Assembly (NCBI RefSeq): GCF_905475395.1 | Contig: NC_058337.1 | Location: forward strand, 90,824,368-90,888,367 | Source: Chrysoperla carnea | Lineage: Eukaryota > Arthropoda > Insecta > Neuroptera > Chrysopidae | Direction of reading: 5' to 3' | Length of the DNA: 64,000 bases | Shown here: one piece after another, positions 37,236-48,489 of the stretch | How positions within the stretch are numbered: the first letter of the stretch is position 1 | How the letters are laid out: the number at the start of each line of letters is the position of its first letter | The notes under the pieces: generated by a model | Database searches by the model: none | What the model was told of the DNA's origin: nothing | What the model saw: the letters and a program-made list of their open reading frames with translations, nothing else | Program-made: the position numbers and the translations under genes

Positions 37236-38735
37236 AAATAAAATTAATAACTAATCACTAAGGTCACATTTTTCTTTCATGTGATGATAATGAAATGGGA
37301 TATTCGTATTTGCATATTTCCAACAGGAAATATTTACATTAAAGGGCGGAAAGAGGAGCCGGTAAGTCAGTATTACTGCGAGAATTTCTTTTAATTTACC
37401 TCAATTCAATTTGGTAGTTCTATTGAAGATATTTTGACATAAAAAGACGAACTGCTGCGATTGATGATTTAACACCAATAGGTAGGTACTCCCGTGACAT
37501 TAATTGAGCCTAATTATCTACTAACTAATTAAGGGACTTTGCTGATGAGCAAAAACTTAAAAATGTCGAAAAAATAGGAAATTCTTCTATACATCCCCTC
37601 CAAATTGCTCAAATTAACCTCACTTGAATAACATGGATTCGCCAAGTATACAATTCTGGGCGTATATACCGAATTTGTCATTTAAATGGCCAGGGGCCTG
37701 TTGAATGGCAATGTTTACGGGTATATGACAAATTACCCATTAAACCATCAATTGTAATATTATTACCGGGGAGTTCTAATGAATTAGATAGAGATGGAAT
37801 GGAATGGTACTATAGACCCCTTATATCTTTTGAATTTTGGGAAGGAATCTCTGGAAACTATACATAACGCAATTGAATATCGTAGAAATGTACCGTAGAA
37901 AGGTACGGTCCAGTTATTGGTTTTTTTAACGGATGAATTTTTTTTTTTTAGATATCGTATTTGACTTGTTTTATTGCTTTAATTTAATCAAATGAGGTTG
38001 ATCTGGAATTAGGCACTACAGACGGACGACTCAAAGATACTTTTCAACTTACAGTTTTCCAGATCTTATATAGTCTAACACCCGGCATTAGGAAAATATT
38101 CCCTCATTTGTTTATTAATTGTAAATAGGGTATCGTACTAAATTTTAATTATCACTTCAGATAAAGAATTCTCACTTCACAATAGAAAAGTGAAGTTGGT
38201 ATAAGTAGTAAGAATCGTTATTAGTATGCGAGATATATGCGTGTCACTAGTATATACGCCACAGTGACGTCACAGGTGGGTTTCGTCATAGAGGCTACAT
38301 ATAAAAATTTGTTTTGCTAAAAGGAGCTTATAACTTCTTCGTTTTTTAATCAATTTTCATTTCACTTTCAAACTTTGTCGTGGTATCAAGTCTAGTTTTA
38401 CATTTTTATGGGTAATATGGCCAATTCAACATCGGGATTATCCCCTATTGAAAATAGCATTGAATAGGTTTATTACAATATAAACAAATTAGGAATGTAA
38501 TCTCTGCCACGATAGCCCTGCTGTTATGAAGATTAATTTATAAATTAATAATAAATTAAGAATATTACCCTAAAGTATAAAAGGCAACGCTGTTAATTAT
38601 TTCTAAGTTTACCTACAGCCTCACTTACCTGCTTACTTCAAGCTGCAGATAACCGTTTATATAACTGTTATAAAGGAAAAGTACTTAAAAAAAATGACAG
38701 TAAAATAAGAAAAAAAATAATAACGTTATAGTTGT
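37236..38735. other. AT-rich intergenic stretch
   Basis: Nothing recognisable. Confidence 0.4.
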
Positions 38736-38960
38736 TTTAATGATTATTAACTTTAATTGAAGTAAAAGGAAGCAACAAACAGTTAGTCAAAACCACTTTT
38801 TGGCAAAAATCATCTGCATTAGGCAAAAGTACTTTTGACTGTTATTTCAATCAATTCAGTCAAAAGTACTATTGGCAAAAGCCTGACATCAAAAGTAATT
38901 TTAACTGATTTTTCCAGTTCAAAGTAGTTTTTTCTGGATAAGAGTTTTGACTGTAACATA
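38736..38960. repeat. Short repeated and inverted CAAAAGTA / TTGACTG motifs
   Basis: CAAAAGTACTTTTGACTG, TCAGTCAAAAGTACTA, CAAAAGTAATTTTAACTG and related strings alternate in both orientations over about 200 bases. It looks like a worn fold-back element, without clear ends. Confidence 0.45.
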
Positions 38961-39410
38961 TATAACATTACCAATAAATGAAACAAAGTTTTCGATATTT
39001 CTAAGTTGAGTATATAATCTTGACAGAGCCCGTGAAATGGTATAAACGTGACAAAATTAAACTCCTCTTTTCAAACTGGATCAGTAGTAATCAGGCATTG
39101 CGTTCTAAGCGTGCCCGTACGCTGAGACTTACTATAATACCTGTTGTTTGTCCAAGAAATAAAAATATCTAGTACTTAAAATGGGTAGGTACCACCCAGA
39201 GTGTGAGTTAGCCCCACCATGTATTGGGTTAAAGTAAATTCTTATGTTGTTTCAAAATAATGAGATCCTTAAAATTTATCCTTCAAATATTTTGGAATAT
39301 AAAAATTATAAAAAATATATAAAATTGATATCACCATTCTAAAATTGTTCTTAGTTTAGGAATACTACTTACGTCATAAGGGGAGTAGGATGTCACAAAT
39401 AAAACAACAC

Positions 39411-39416
39411 TTTATT
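39411..39416 (-). terminator. Polyadenylation signal
   Basis: Minus-strand AATAAA 37 bases after the stop codon at 39453. Confidence 0.7.
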
Positions 39417-39452
39417 TACAACATAATATAATTATTTTACTTTTTAAATACG

Positions 39453-39834
39453 TTACAAAGCTTTGGAAATAGCACCTAATATACGAACTTTAAGGACTTC
39501 TTCTTCTTCTGGAACAACTGAATCAAAAAGATTCAGTTCTGTAGTAGTAATTCCATTATCATTGTCTAAGTCTGATTTTTCATTTTTAATTTCACCACTT
39601 ATTTCTGAACTCAGTTTTGTTTCATCTTTTGGATTCTTTTGTACATCAGTTTTATCATCTGCGGGTCTTGCAATTGATATTGTAAACAACGCCATTAATA
39701 AAATTATTGACTAAAATAGAACAAAAATTAATTAACACCTTCGTTCAAACATAGTTTTATTTTTAAGTCACTTTGAAACTATTCGATATATTTTTTAGAA
39801 ATCTCACTTATTAATTACTACTTACATATTTCAT
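39453..39834 (-). CDS. 88-residue secreted protein with ILGAISKAL tail and no R&R domain
   Basis: Exon 1 is 39826-39834 (M-K-Y, donor GTAAGT) and exon 2 is 39453-39710, phase 0, intron 115 bases. Signal peptide residues 1-17 (MKYSIILLMALFTISIA) resemble those of the RR-1 paralogs and the 43.4-kb gene, including S-I after the splice site and an (R/K)PA start of the mature chain. The middle, about 18-78, is rich in Asp, Glu, Lys and Ser, with no R&R domain and no other domain I recognise. It ends in RILGAISKAL, which differs from the end of the RR-1 protein at 34424 only in the last residue. A TATA box and AATAAA frame the gene, so it looks active. The function is unknown; a secreted, probably cuticle-associated protein is an inference from the cluster. 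The opposite-strand open frame here is a shadow. Confidence 0.85.
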
Positions 39835-39911
39835 TGTTAGATTTTCCTCGGAATATAATTGTGATATTTAATGATGTACCTTTTTAAACGAAAATGATTA
39901 ATTTTTAAAGT

Positions 39912-39920
39912 GTTTATATA
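39912..39920 (-). promoter_or_regulatory. TATA box of the R&R-less gene at 39.5 kb
   Basis: TATATAAAC on the minus strand, 78 bases before the ATG, the same spacing as in the neighbouring genes. Confidence 0.7.
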
Positions 39921-41100
39921 CAATAATTTATTAATAAAAAATGTTTTTCCTACGAAACCATCAAATCACTTGCATATTCATATATTTCAAAACTTAATGA
40001 TTTTTAACAGCTTTTAGTTTAACTGAATTAGACTTAATTACTATCATAATAATGCCAAAACGAAACATCTGGTCTCATTGTACGAAATATTTGAAACGAT
40101 TTTATTTTCTTTTTATCGCTTGGGGACCTTTAACAGGTTCAAAAATTACTTTTTACTTTTATTATTTCGTATTACGCACATTTGTAATTGAAAATATATA
40201 GTTGGGAATTTTTGAATTTTTGAAAATATACAGTTTTGAATTCATAGGTACATGCCAAATGAAGCGAGAATAGAAAATCAAATGAAAAGAAATATGTGCC
40301 AAATGAAGATAAAAAGCGATCAGAAATCTTACGACCCAAGAGGTATCTTGGAAAAAGCTAGCTAATTTAAAAAAAAATGTAGAAGGTACAAGTTATATGC
40401 ATCCAAAACAATGTACTAATCGTACTTTTTAACTTGTGAATCTTAAGAGGAAACCGTTTAATAATTACGTACGTACCTATACCCACGTTTAGAAAAATCA
40501 ATTCACAAAATATACTGTTTGAGATTAATCCGCCAATCACTCTAACTAAGTGATAGTTGTCTATTTTGTAAATTGTTAGGTACATTTTTTAGGTTTTATT
40601 TCAATTTAACTTATCGATTTTATCATTTTGCAAACTTTTTTGGTTGAATTCTCACAAAAGTAAGTAACACTAACTCCCCAAATTATGGAATAACATTGCC
40701 AAAGACTGTTTATACTACACCATCTGATAATTCTCTAATTTATCTATCTATTTCTTCATGATAGTCGTGTTTCACATGAAAGTAAAATTATTAATAATTT
40801 TAAGAAGAAATAATAAAATACCTAAATGATCTGTAAGGTTTTTAAAGGTAATAATTATAAGATAATTAAATTGTTTGGTATTCAATTCCTTATTTCTTTT
40901 CATACAGATAATATGATTTATTAACTTGAAACAACAACGTAGTTCACAAATTTTTTTTTTAAGTCAATAAAAAATAAATATAATACCAATAAAAAGTAAA
41001 ATTTAATGAAATAATTAAAAAATAATAATAATAAATTGAAAATCAAAAAACCCACTTTTGTAACTGAAAACAAGAAGTGGTAATGAAACTGGTTGAGTCA
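39921..41100. other. AT-rich intergenic stretch
   Basis: No gene or repeat was recognised. Confidence 0.4.
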
Positions 41101-41112
41101 CTGTATAAAAAT

Positions 41113-41185
41113 AGTAGCGGCTGAGAACCGAAGCACTAGACCTGATCTGGAAGACCTGGGTTCGATTTCCTCCTACTCTGTAATT
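41113..41185 (+). mobile_element. tRNA-like SINE head
   Basis: GGTTCGATTTCC is a good B box, and AGTAGCGGCTGAGAACCG lies where an A box would be. AGTAG and CCTACT-like ends could pair weakly. The arms do not make a full cloverleaf, so this is taken as tRNA-derived rather than a tRNA gene. Confidence 0.45.
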
Positions 41186-41554
41186 TGTTTGCTACTTTCT
41201 ATTAGTTTATAGGAAAAACGTCATGTGCGATAGTCAATTGAAGTGTACAATCTCGCCCACATATGTTATAACATATAATAAATAAATGTATAGCAAATTT
41301 TATTAAAACATCATGTATACCGGGGAACTACACTGATAAAAAAGTACACGGAATCAATTGAAACAAATAGACGTTTGGCTTTGAAATTCCCCTTACCTAT
41401 TTTATAATATATTCCAAGAATTGGGTAGCAATTGACTACTAGAATATTTCCTTTAAATTATGAAACGAACAGTTTCTCAACGTAAAGTTGTATGTTTTTA
41501 AGTTTTAAAAAAGATTCGGGCTCTCACAGGATTTGGAATGTTATATGTATCTAT

Positions 41555-42045
41555 CGTTTTTGATACCTGCTTTGGACTTAAAAGTAAAGGCCGCGTATAG
41601 CCTACAGCTCTCTCCGCGTATAGCCTACAGTTATTTTCTCTTGCTTATCTCCATTCTATAATACTCGAAATAGGGGTAGGGATTTTTTTACACGGGTCAA
41701 ATATAAGAGAAGAATTCAACTTTTTTCAATGTTCTACCATCTTGATTCATTGAGGGTATCTGAAACGATGGCCATAAATTGTATAGTATTCACAATTTTA
41801 CAGAAATCTTTAATTTATGATTCAAAATAATGCTAGTAGATGACGCAGTGAAATGTCATAATTTAAATTTTTTAAATTATTTTTTAAAATTTTTTTAATA
41901 ATGTGTTAGTCTGACGTAGGAGCTATATTATTGTACAGTTTCATTCAAATCCTTTCACTTATTTTTGGGTGAAAACGTAACAAACACACAAACAAACACA
42001 CAAAAATCCTATTTCCACATTTATAATTTACAGGAATTTTGTTGT
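41555..42045 (+). mobile_element. Interspersed repeat, copy 2 of the 1.7-kb family
   Basis: It has the same block order as 1695-2060, with CTTAAAAGTAAAGG, CCGCGTATAGCCTACAG (tandemly doubled here), GTGTTAGTCTGACGTAGGAG, TGTACAGTTTCATTC, and GTGAAAACGTAACAAACACA. Confidence 0.65.
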
Positions 42046-43200
42046 TTATATCTTAAATATCGAATACGAAAAAAAAATAAATTATAGACAGAAAATGATA
42101 TATATTTGTAGTTTAAGTACTACTCTAACCAGAAAATGTCAGTAAAACCCTCAACAAGGTTTTTAACTCATAGTTATCAACAATAAGCGGCTTGGATCGT
42201 TTACAGTAGATAACAATAAGTTACTTTAAGCTACCCCGTTTCACTTCATAGAGGGAGAACAAAGCACTCATTTTCATCGAACATTTTAATAAACACCGCA
42301 AACAACACATCTAGCCAGCAGCATGGTGAAAAAATTAAACGTGTAATAGAAATCCTAGATTTGAAAAACGGTTCTGAAAGCAAAGAGTGAACTTTGCTAC
42401 TGGTATCACAGAATACCTATTTACATTTAATTATTGATTACTGGACACTTGTAATTTTTTGTGTATATTTAAACGCATGATATTTGATCGAAATTATTAA
42501 TCATTCACTTTGATTTGATTAAAGATTACGTCTAAACATGTCTTGTTAATACTTGAGAAAAGGTGTAGGACCTAGAATGAAAGTTTACATTTCTGGGTTT
42601 TGCAAAGCCTTGCATTTGAAATAAATTGTTCCTGCTAATAGCGCTGTTATTCTTCATTAATTTTTTTATTCCTAAGTGCGTTTTTGCGATAATATGTTAA
42701 AAATGCCGCATTAGAAAAGTAGAGTACCTAATATAGAAAATAAAATTTTACGTAAAAAATTTCTTTGATGTTTTTGGATATGATGTGCTTTTAATGGGTC
42801 AGAACTTAATATTTAACTATATTAGATATTTATTTAACATGGTTAGTTGTTTAAATATCCTATTTATTGAAATCTGTTTCAATTTTTACAAAATCAAGTA
42901 TAATAGTAGCCTTTCGAGGAAGTAAATTTTTTTACTGAAAATTACGAAAAGACACTATAATTTTATTCTATTCAAATTGGTTCATTAGTTTGGCTAGCTA
43001 AACGCCTTCTAGCTTTAAGCACTAGAATGCGCTTATAAAAGTATATTAGTACGCTAGATTTTGTTGGCTAAGTTAGTGTCTATGCCAAGCTACAGTTGAA
43101 TTCATGCAAGTTTCCACCAATAATTTCTGATTAAACCCCCTTTTTGGTCTAAGGGGAAGTAATTTTTGAAATATTGCTTAGGCTATAAACAAATTAATAA
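42046..43200. other. AT-rich intergenic stretch
   Basis: Nothing recognisable. Confidence 0.4.
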
Positions 43201-43213
43201 AAATAAACAGAAA

Positions 43214-43219
43214 TTTATT
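43214..43219 (-). terminator. Polyadenylation signal
   Basis: Minus-strand AATAAA about 145 bases after the stop at 43364. Confidence 0.55.
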
Positions 43220-43363
43220 GAAATAATTTATAAACAATGTACAATAATTTGTTTACAAACTTATTTCCATGTTAATTCTACTAGATCCATACCCTCTTCA
43301 ATACAGAAACAAGCACCCATACTTCATCAACTAAAATAAATCTTTAAAAATTTCAAATGAATC

Positions 43364-44128
43364 TTAAGAAGACTCATGCTCATGTTCTTTTCTAGCTTTG
43401 ATTCTTTCTTGGAAAGCACCCAATATGGGTTTAGCTCTTTCCTTTAGAAAACCAAATACTTTCGAATGCTCTTCTTTAGAATCATCATCGGATTTTTCGT
43501 TGTCTTTATCGGCTGGTTCTGACTTGGATTTAGGTTCATCGCTCTTTTTAGAATCAGTTGTATCCTTTTCTGCAGGTTTCGCATATACAATTGCAAATAA
43601 TGCAATTAATAAAATTATTGACTGAAAAATAAAAGTGTAAGAATCAGAATCAATTTTTTAATGAAATTAAAAGTAAAGTGTCAATTGATGAAAGTTAAGT
43701 GTCAACTACCGTAGAGGAGGAGAGGCGTAAAACTTTCAATGTAAAACTTTAAAGTCGTAGTCGGTTTTATCTTCATAGTAGGCGTACGTGTTCATACAGG
43801 TAGGCTGACTATGAAGCACATAATCGCTTAGTGTTGTGAATCCCTTTCAGAAACCAAAAACCGCCATTATGCGCTCTGTGTCGGCAAGTCGGTTATAAAA
43901 GTTACTAATCATTACCTGTTAAATGTTTCACTTGACTAAAAATATTTATTATTTAGCGTAATGTCATTACGCATATGAAAGAGTGAATTTTGAAAATATT
44001 GGTGTACTGAAGTCTTTCAATAACAGTATACTTTTTAGTAATTGGAGTTAAGTAGTATCTTTTAACACACCTTTGATTAAAAATAATAAAACAATTAAAA
44101 ATAAAGAAATATTACTTACGTATTTCAT
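43364..44128 (-). CDS. 88-residue secreted Lys/Glu/Ser-rich protein with an ILGA motif, no R&R domain
   Basis: Exon 1 is 44120-44128 (M-K-Y, donor GTAAGT) and exon 2 is 43364-43621 (acceptor CAG), phase 0, intron 498 bases. The 258-base second exon and 88-residue length equal those of the 39.5-kb gene. Signal peptide 1-17 (MKYSIILLIALFAIVYA) is followed by KPAEKD. Residues about 18-57 are almost all Lys, Asp, Glu, Ser and Pro. The tail has KPILGAF at 67-73, then a charged extension ending in EHEHESS. No R&R domain or other known domain is present. The frame is easy to miss because no ATG lies in exon 2 on this strand. A dead copy follows at 44762-44855. It is a probable sister of the 39.5-kb gene; function unknown. 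Confidence 0.82.
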
Positions 44129-44206
44129 TGTTCGAGTTTTTCTAGGTGATATAAAGTTATAGTTTTTAATTTTTGCTGTTTTTGAGAAGTGGCCTAAGTA
44201 TAATTT

Positions 44207-44216
44207 GTATATATAC
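44207..44216 (-). promoter_or_regulatory. TATA box of the R&R-less gene at 43.4 kb
   Basis: GTATATATAC about 80 bases before the ATG, matching the spacing of its neighbours. Confidence 0.6.
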
Positions 44217-44761
44217 TAAATTTTAGTTATAAAAAAGTGCTCATTTTTAGATAACCTCCCTTTGACATGCATAAATTCAGTATTCAACAGTGTTATAAAG
44301 TAAGAATCATTTGGTTGCACGACACATAATTAGAATTCCATCACCTTAACTTCAGCCTAATTGTCTAGGCATTCAATTTCTCATCAAATTCAAATACACT
44401 CGACATTATCGCATTAAAAAAATGTTTTTTCCATTTAAGAGCGTCAAATTTTTGGCTTAAGATTTTTTTTGGACAATTTTTACAAAAGTAAGGCCGTGTT
44501 TTGTATCAAAAATTTTCATAGTTAAACGATCAGCGCGGGATGAAATCAATAAATTTTCCTTTTGGCTGCCACCAAAATTTTTGAAAATATTAACTTTTCC
44601 CGGCAGACTAAAAAATACTTGACGGCTGTACGGTTTATTTTTGGTGGAGATACCGAATTCGAAATTAAAAGGAAAATAAGAGCCTTTTAAAAAAAGGAAA
44701 ATTGAAGAAGGTTGGAAACACTAATGCTTAGTACACACCGAAGGATGTGTAGGAGCTCGTG

Positions 44762-44855
44762 GTCTTAGTTTAATCTTCTTGCTCTTTTTAAAATCAGTCG
44801 TATATTTCTCTGAAGGGCTCCCATTTGCTCATAAGGTAATCAATAAAATTATTAA
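44762..44855 (-). pseudogene. Relic of a second copy of the 43.4-kb gene
   Basis: On the minus strand this stretch aligns with exon 2 of the gene at 43364-44128: ATAATTTTATTGATT against ATAATTTTATTAATT, then ACGACTGATTTTAAAAAGAG against ACAACTGATTCTAAAAAGAG. The acceptor AG is changed to GG, a TGA stop interrupts the signal-peptide part, and the 3' half is unrecognisable. Intron-like similarity continues to about 45010 (AAAGTGTC, AACTTTCAAT-type blocks). No first exon was found. It is a tandem duplicate that decayed. Confidence 0.75.
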
Positions 44856-44859
44856 CCAA

Positions 44860-46450
44860 AACATAAATATGTAAGAGGTACAATTTTCTATTAAATTAAA
44901 ATATAATATTAAATATAAAATAAAAAGTGTCTCTTAAATTGAAAATACCGGTGGTGCGCGCGGGGATATTCTGTGAGTGGAAGTTTTCAATCTAAAGTTT
45001 TGAAGTTATAATAAGAGTTTGCTTATTATGCATCGTTACTACGATATATTTAGTCTCTTAAATAGAGAAAGTATCCTTAAAGTAGACATTTCAAATAACT
45101 ACTTAATTTTAATACAAAATTTTGTTGAAGTAACTTTTACGCCTTGAAATTCTATAATAATTTGTTATTTTTGTTCTGCATTTAAGTGTCTACAGTGAGA
45201 TAATGTATTTGTAAAGATGAATAAAAAAGTAGCCGCGTTTAATAAAATAAGCAGACGCTTTCTCTGTGAATTTAATGCATTCACACATTAATCATCCCTT
45301 TACTAACTTCAGAAAAAATATATAATGGGTAACGGGTGTCAAATTAACAAAACAAGCGGACTTCTTGTTTTTTGCTGTACAAGTCCAATGATAATGGAAA
45401 AATTAACAAAATGGACTGCTTTGTAGATTTTGGTGGTATTCATAATAATATAACGACGAAAATATTATGCTGGGTGACGTTTGCCATGTGAATTGTTCTT
45501 ATTTAACATATTTCGTGTTACTATAATTTTCATCACATTTAATCGCTAAGACGTTTGTGTTAGCACAATTGAATGATCTAATATATAGACATATCAAACT
45601 CAACACCCTCTCTCAATCAGGTAAATTAAAGGAATGCAAATATTCTTTAAAAAATAAAAACTGAATTCATCCGAAAAAGAAACATGTCTACATGAAGGTA
45701 AACAAAGTATTTTCTCAGAAATAAAACCAAATAATTATATGAATACTATAATTTGAATTTGAAATGATATAATAAAACCAAACATTTATAAATTCATTCA
45801 TTTTGACCTTCAATTTAATTGTTATCTAATTATCTATCTTATCGTATCATTCTAAATAATGAGTGTGAACAGCAGACTTTAATCAATCGTTAGTGCACAC
45901 CTTTTGTTTAACGACAATCGAATATATTTGTATTTAATGCCCAATCGAAATTGTAGGCAGTATTTCTTTACGTTATAAAACATGATGTCAAATGATGTGC
46001 GCAATTTCCTACGATAATTCCTCCTCGTTCTCAAAAAGAATCAGAAACAATTGAAACCATTCAAATTTCCTCAAATAATTATTTAGTGTGCTTTAAGACC
46101 GGGTAACCGGTGACATCAGAAATACCGTTATAGCGGAATTTTTCAAAGTTTAAGCAGACTAACATAAAAAGTTCGCTAATTTCTGATATATCCTATCGAA
46201 AATATTCGTGCTACTAAATATGATAAATGTATGAAACATATGACATTTAACAGGAAATCTTAAACACATTAAGAAAAACTTGGTATGACTACCGCGATCA
46301 CTAAGTTCACCAAAAATATATTGCAAACACGCTGTGAGTACTGCTAATAAACAAAAATAGTATTCCTATTTTTCAGATGCGGAATTTTTTTTTAAGCAAA
46401 ATCTTTTTTAGCCTGGAATGTTTCTTTAATAAATACGCAAATTAATTTTT
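44860..46450. other. AT-rich intergenic stretch
   Basis: Apart from the intron-like remnant of the pseudogene at its start, nothing is recognisable. Confidence 0.45.
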
Positions 46451-46457
46451 TTTCAAT

Positions 46458-46463
46458 TTTATT
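46458..46463 (-). terminator. Polyadenylation signal
   Basis: Minus-strand AATAAA about 50 bases after the stop at 46512. Confidence 0.6.
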
Positions 46464-46511
46464 TGATTTCAATTTTTCTAAACATTTGAAAAGATTTCTT
46501 TAAAATTATTT

Positions 46512-48420
46512 TCAACCTCCCTGTCGGCCTTGGACTCCTCTCTTGGCTGGAGATTTTACAATTATACCCAAAATTCTAGAATCTAGCTCTATTGGTGAAT
46601 TCGTTCTTAAAAATGGATTTAAAGTATTCGTTTCATATTGAAATATATCATCATAAGCATTCGTTGATGCAAGAGGAGAATGAACTTTTGATCGAAATCC
46701 ATTTTTATCAGCCACATATGACACATAATGAATTCTATCTTTTTCTTGAAATTCATATGAGCCATATACATTACTATTCTTATTTTCATCCAATTGACCA
46801 TGACTTTCAACTTTTGTCCCATCTGATAATTCGTAAACTAAATCATACACTCCATTTTCCTTGTTTTGATTTTGATTTCTTAAAATATAAACTTCATTAT
46901 TTTGTGCAAAGCCCGGTGTACTCTTCGTTAGAAGCAATACTGAAAACTGAAAAAATTTTTTTATTGATTTGTGGTTATTACTCTTCAATTCATTTAATAC
47001 TAAAATACTTGGAAAATTATCAATGACTGACTAGAGCACTAGTTTTACAATTTGAAAATGTTTATAGTACCTATGCCATTTTTTCTCTCAAAGGACATGC
47101 TAAAAAATTAGAATAATTTAATTCTAAAAAAAAAACGTTTTTAACGAGACTTCATTTGTCAAATTATGATGGATAGTTTGGAATATAGGACAGAACAGAC
47201 GAAAATATATACAGTTTAAACTATTTTGCTGTTATAGTTTCGTGATAAAGTAAAATAATATATCTATTTCTGAAAATTGCTAATTACGCCTTTTTATTTT
47301 ATACAATACACGCTATCATATCGAAATTTGTTTTTCAATTATAACTTTATGTCCTCGACAGGACGTTATATTCAATTTAATGTGACGTCACATAGCCTTT
47401 AACCAGCGATTGATACAGACGCTGGTTTAACGTAACCTCATATGTCAAATTATGATAAGTAGCTTAGAAGATAAGAGGAAACAGATGAACATACATATAT
47501 ACCGGTCAAACACTTAACCCTCAACATAGTATAGTCGGGGTAAAAAATTTTAGCTAATAACAGTTTACGTAGGCTACCTATTCGTCATAATGATTGTTTA
47601 GATTTTTAAGTCAAGGACATCCAATTAAAGAAAACCTTTCGGAAATTTTAATTTGCTCATAATATAGCCGCCATCATCTTGGAGAAAAAGTATATTTCTC
47701 TAGATCTTGATACGTACTTAAAATACAAGAAAATAGTTATAAAGAAAATAGATTATGTTTTGTTTAACTATATAGAACATGTACTTTTGATTCGAACAAT
47801 TTTTAAAAACTGTAAGGCTTGAGCTTAATTCCTGGTATCGATATATTATTTGTTTTAAGATCAAAAAGGGACTATAACACGGGATAGCATTATTGTATGG
47901 AACACAAAGTGTGTTATGTATCCAGCTGCTGTAACGCAATTCATTATTAGTAATCAGTATTGAAAAGCGCGCACAACACGTTTTTTCAACAATAGAACAC
48001 ATAGGATACAGTAATGTAAACCGTTATTCGAAAGTGCACGAGACGCGATAGCTGAGGCACGTAATGGGAATTATTCTATGGTGCAGGAAGCCTATGCTAT
48101 GCAGGTATCTAATATAATTCTAAAATTTGATATGTTTTCCAGCTGTTTGACACGTACGCATAGTGAGATTTTTGCTAGAAAAAACAACGCGAATTATCAT
48201 TTAAAAGCTAAAAAATAAGATACAAGTTGAGCATTATGCAACTGGTTATATTGTATTTGTTTAATTTTTGTATTACCTAATTAGAGTGTATCAATCACTG
48301 ATTTGTTTAATCAATTTATGTTCAAAAAACTTGCCGCTAACACTATTTTCACTTTAAACCTTAAAAATAAATATAATATTTTAAAAACACAATAGAACTT
48401 ACCATAAAGTAAACAAACAT
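46512..48420 (-). CDS. Divergent secreted RR-1 cuticle protein with extended tail
   Basis: Exon 1 is 48403-48420 (M-F-V-Y-F-M, donor GTAAGT) and exon 2 is 46512-46946, phase 0, intron 1456 bases; 150 residues. Signal peptide is about 1-20. The R&R domain at about 38-95 has VYDLVYELSDG, so the usual central Phe of Y-x-F-x-Y is Leu, then GSYEFQEKDRIHYVSYVADKNGF. After it comes a 35-residue Asn/Thr/Ser-rich linker, then RILGIIVK at 130-137, a variant of the cluster's tail, and a basic Gly/Gln end (residues 140-150). Chitin binding is likely but the core substitution makes it less certain. The open frame reaching back to 46988 on this strand is intron read-through, and the plus-strand frame at 46592-47026 is a shadow. 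Confidence 0.87.
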
Positions 48421-48475
48421 TCTGATCTTAAAACACAGCTTTTTTATTTTCCACAAGCCTTAAATATTCTTCCAC

Positions 48476-48481
48476 CTTATA
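48476..48481 (-). promoter_or_regulatory. Possible TATA box of the 46.5-kb gene
   Basis: TATAAG on the minus strand 56 bases before the ATG. The spacing is shorter than in the five genes that share the 75-80 base distance. Confidence 0.4.
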
Positions 48482-48489
48482 CTTGGTTA

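Noticed and set aside
39463-39714. Plus-strand open frame of 83 codons
   Set aside because: It is antisense to exon 2 of the 39.5-kb gene.
43398-43625. Plus-strand open frame of 75 codons
   Set aside because: It is the mirror of the Lys/Glu/Ser-rich exon of the minus-strand gene at 43364-44128, which has splice sites, signal peptide and promoter.
46947-46988. ATG extension of the 46.5-kb gene frame
   Set aside because: It lies upstream of a TTTTTTTCAG acceptor, and the exon at 48403-48420 with a GTAAGT donor completes a hydrophobic signal peptide.
46592-47026. Long plus-strand open frame of 144 codons
   Set aside because: It is antisense to the R&R exon of the 46.5-kb gene, His/Tyr-rich because it mirrors Asn/Tyr codons, and has no splice or start context.
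47718-48002. Minus-strand open frame of 94 codons inside the intron of the 46.5-kb gene
   Set aside because: It has no domain, no splice context and no promoter or polyadenylation signal of its own that I can see.
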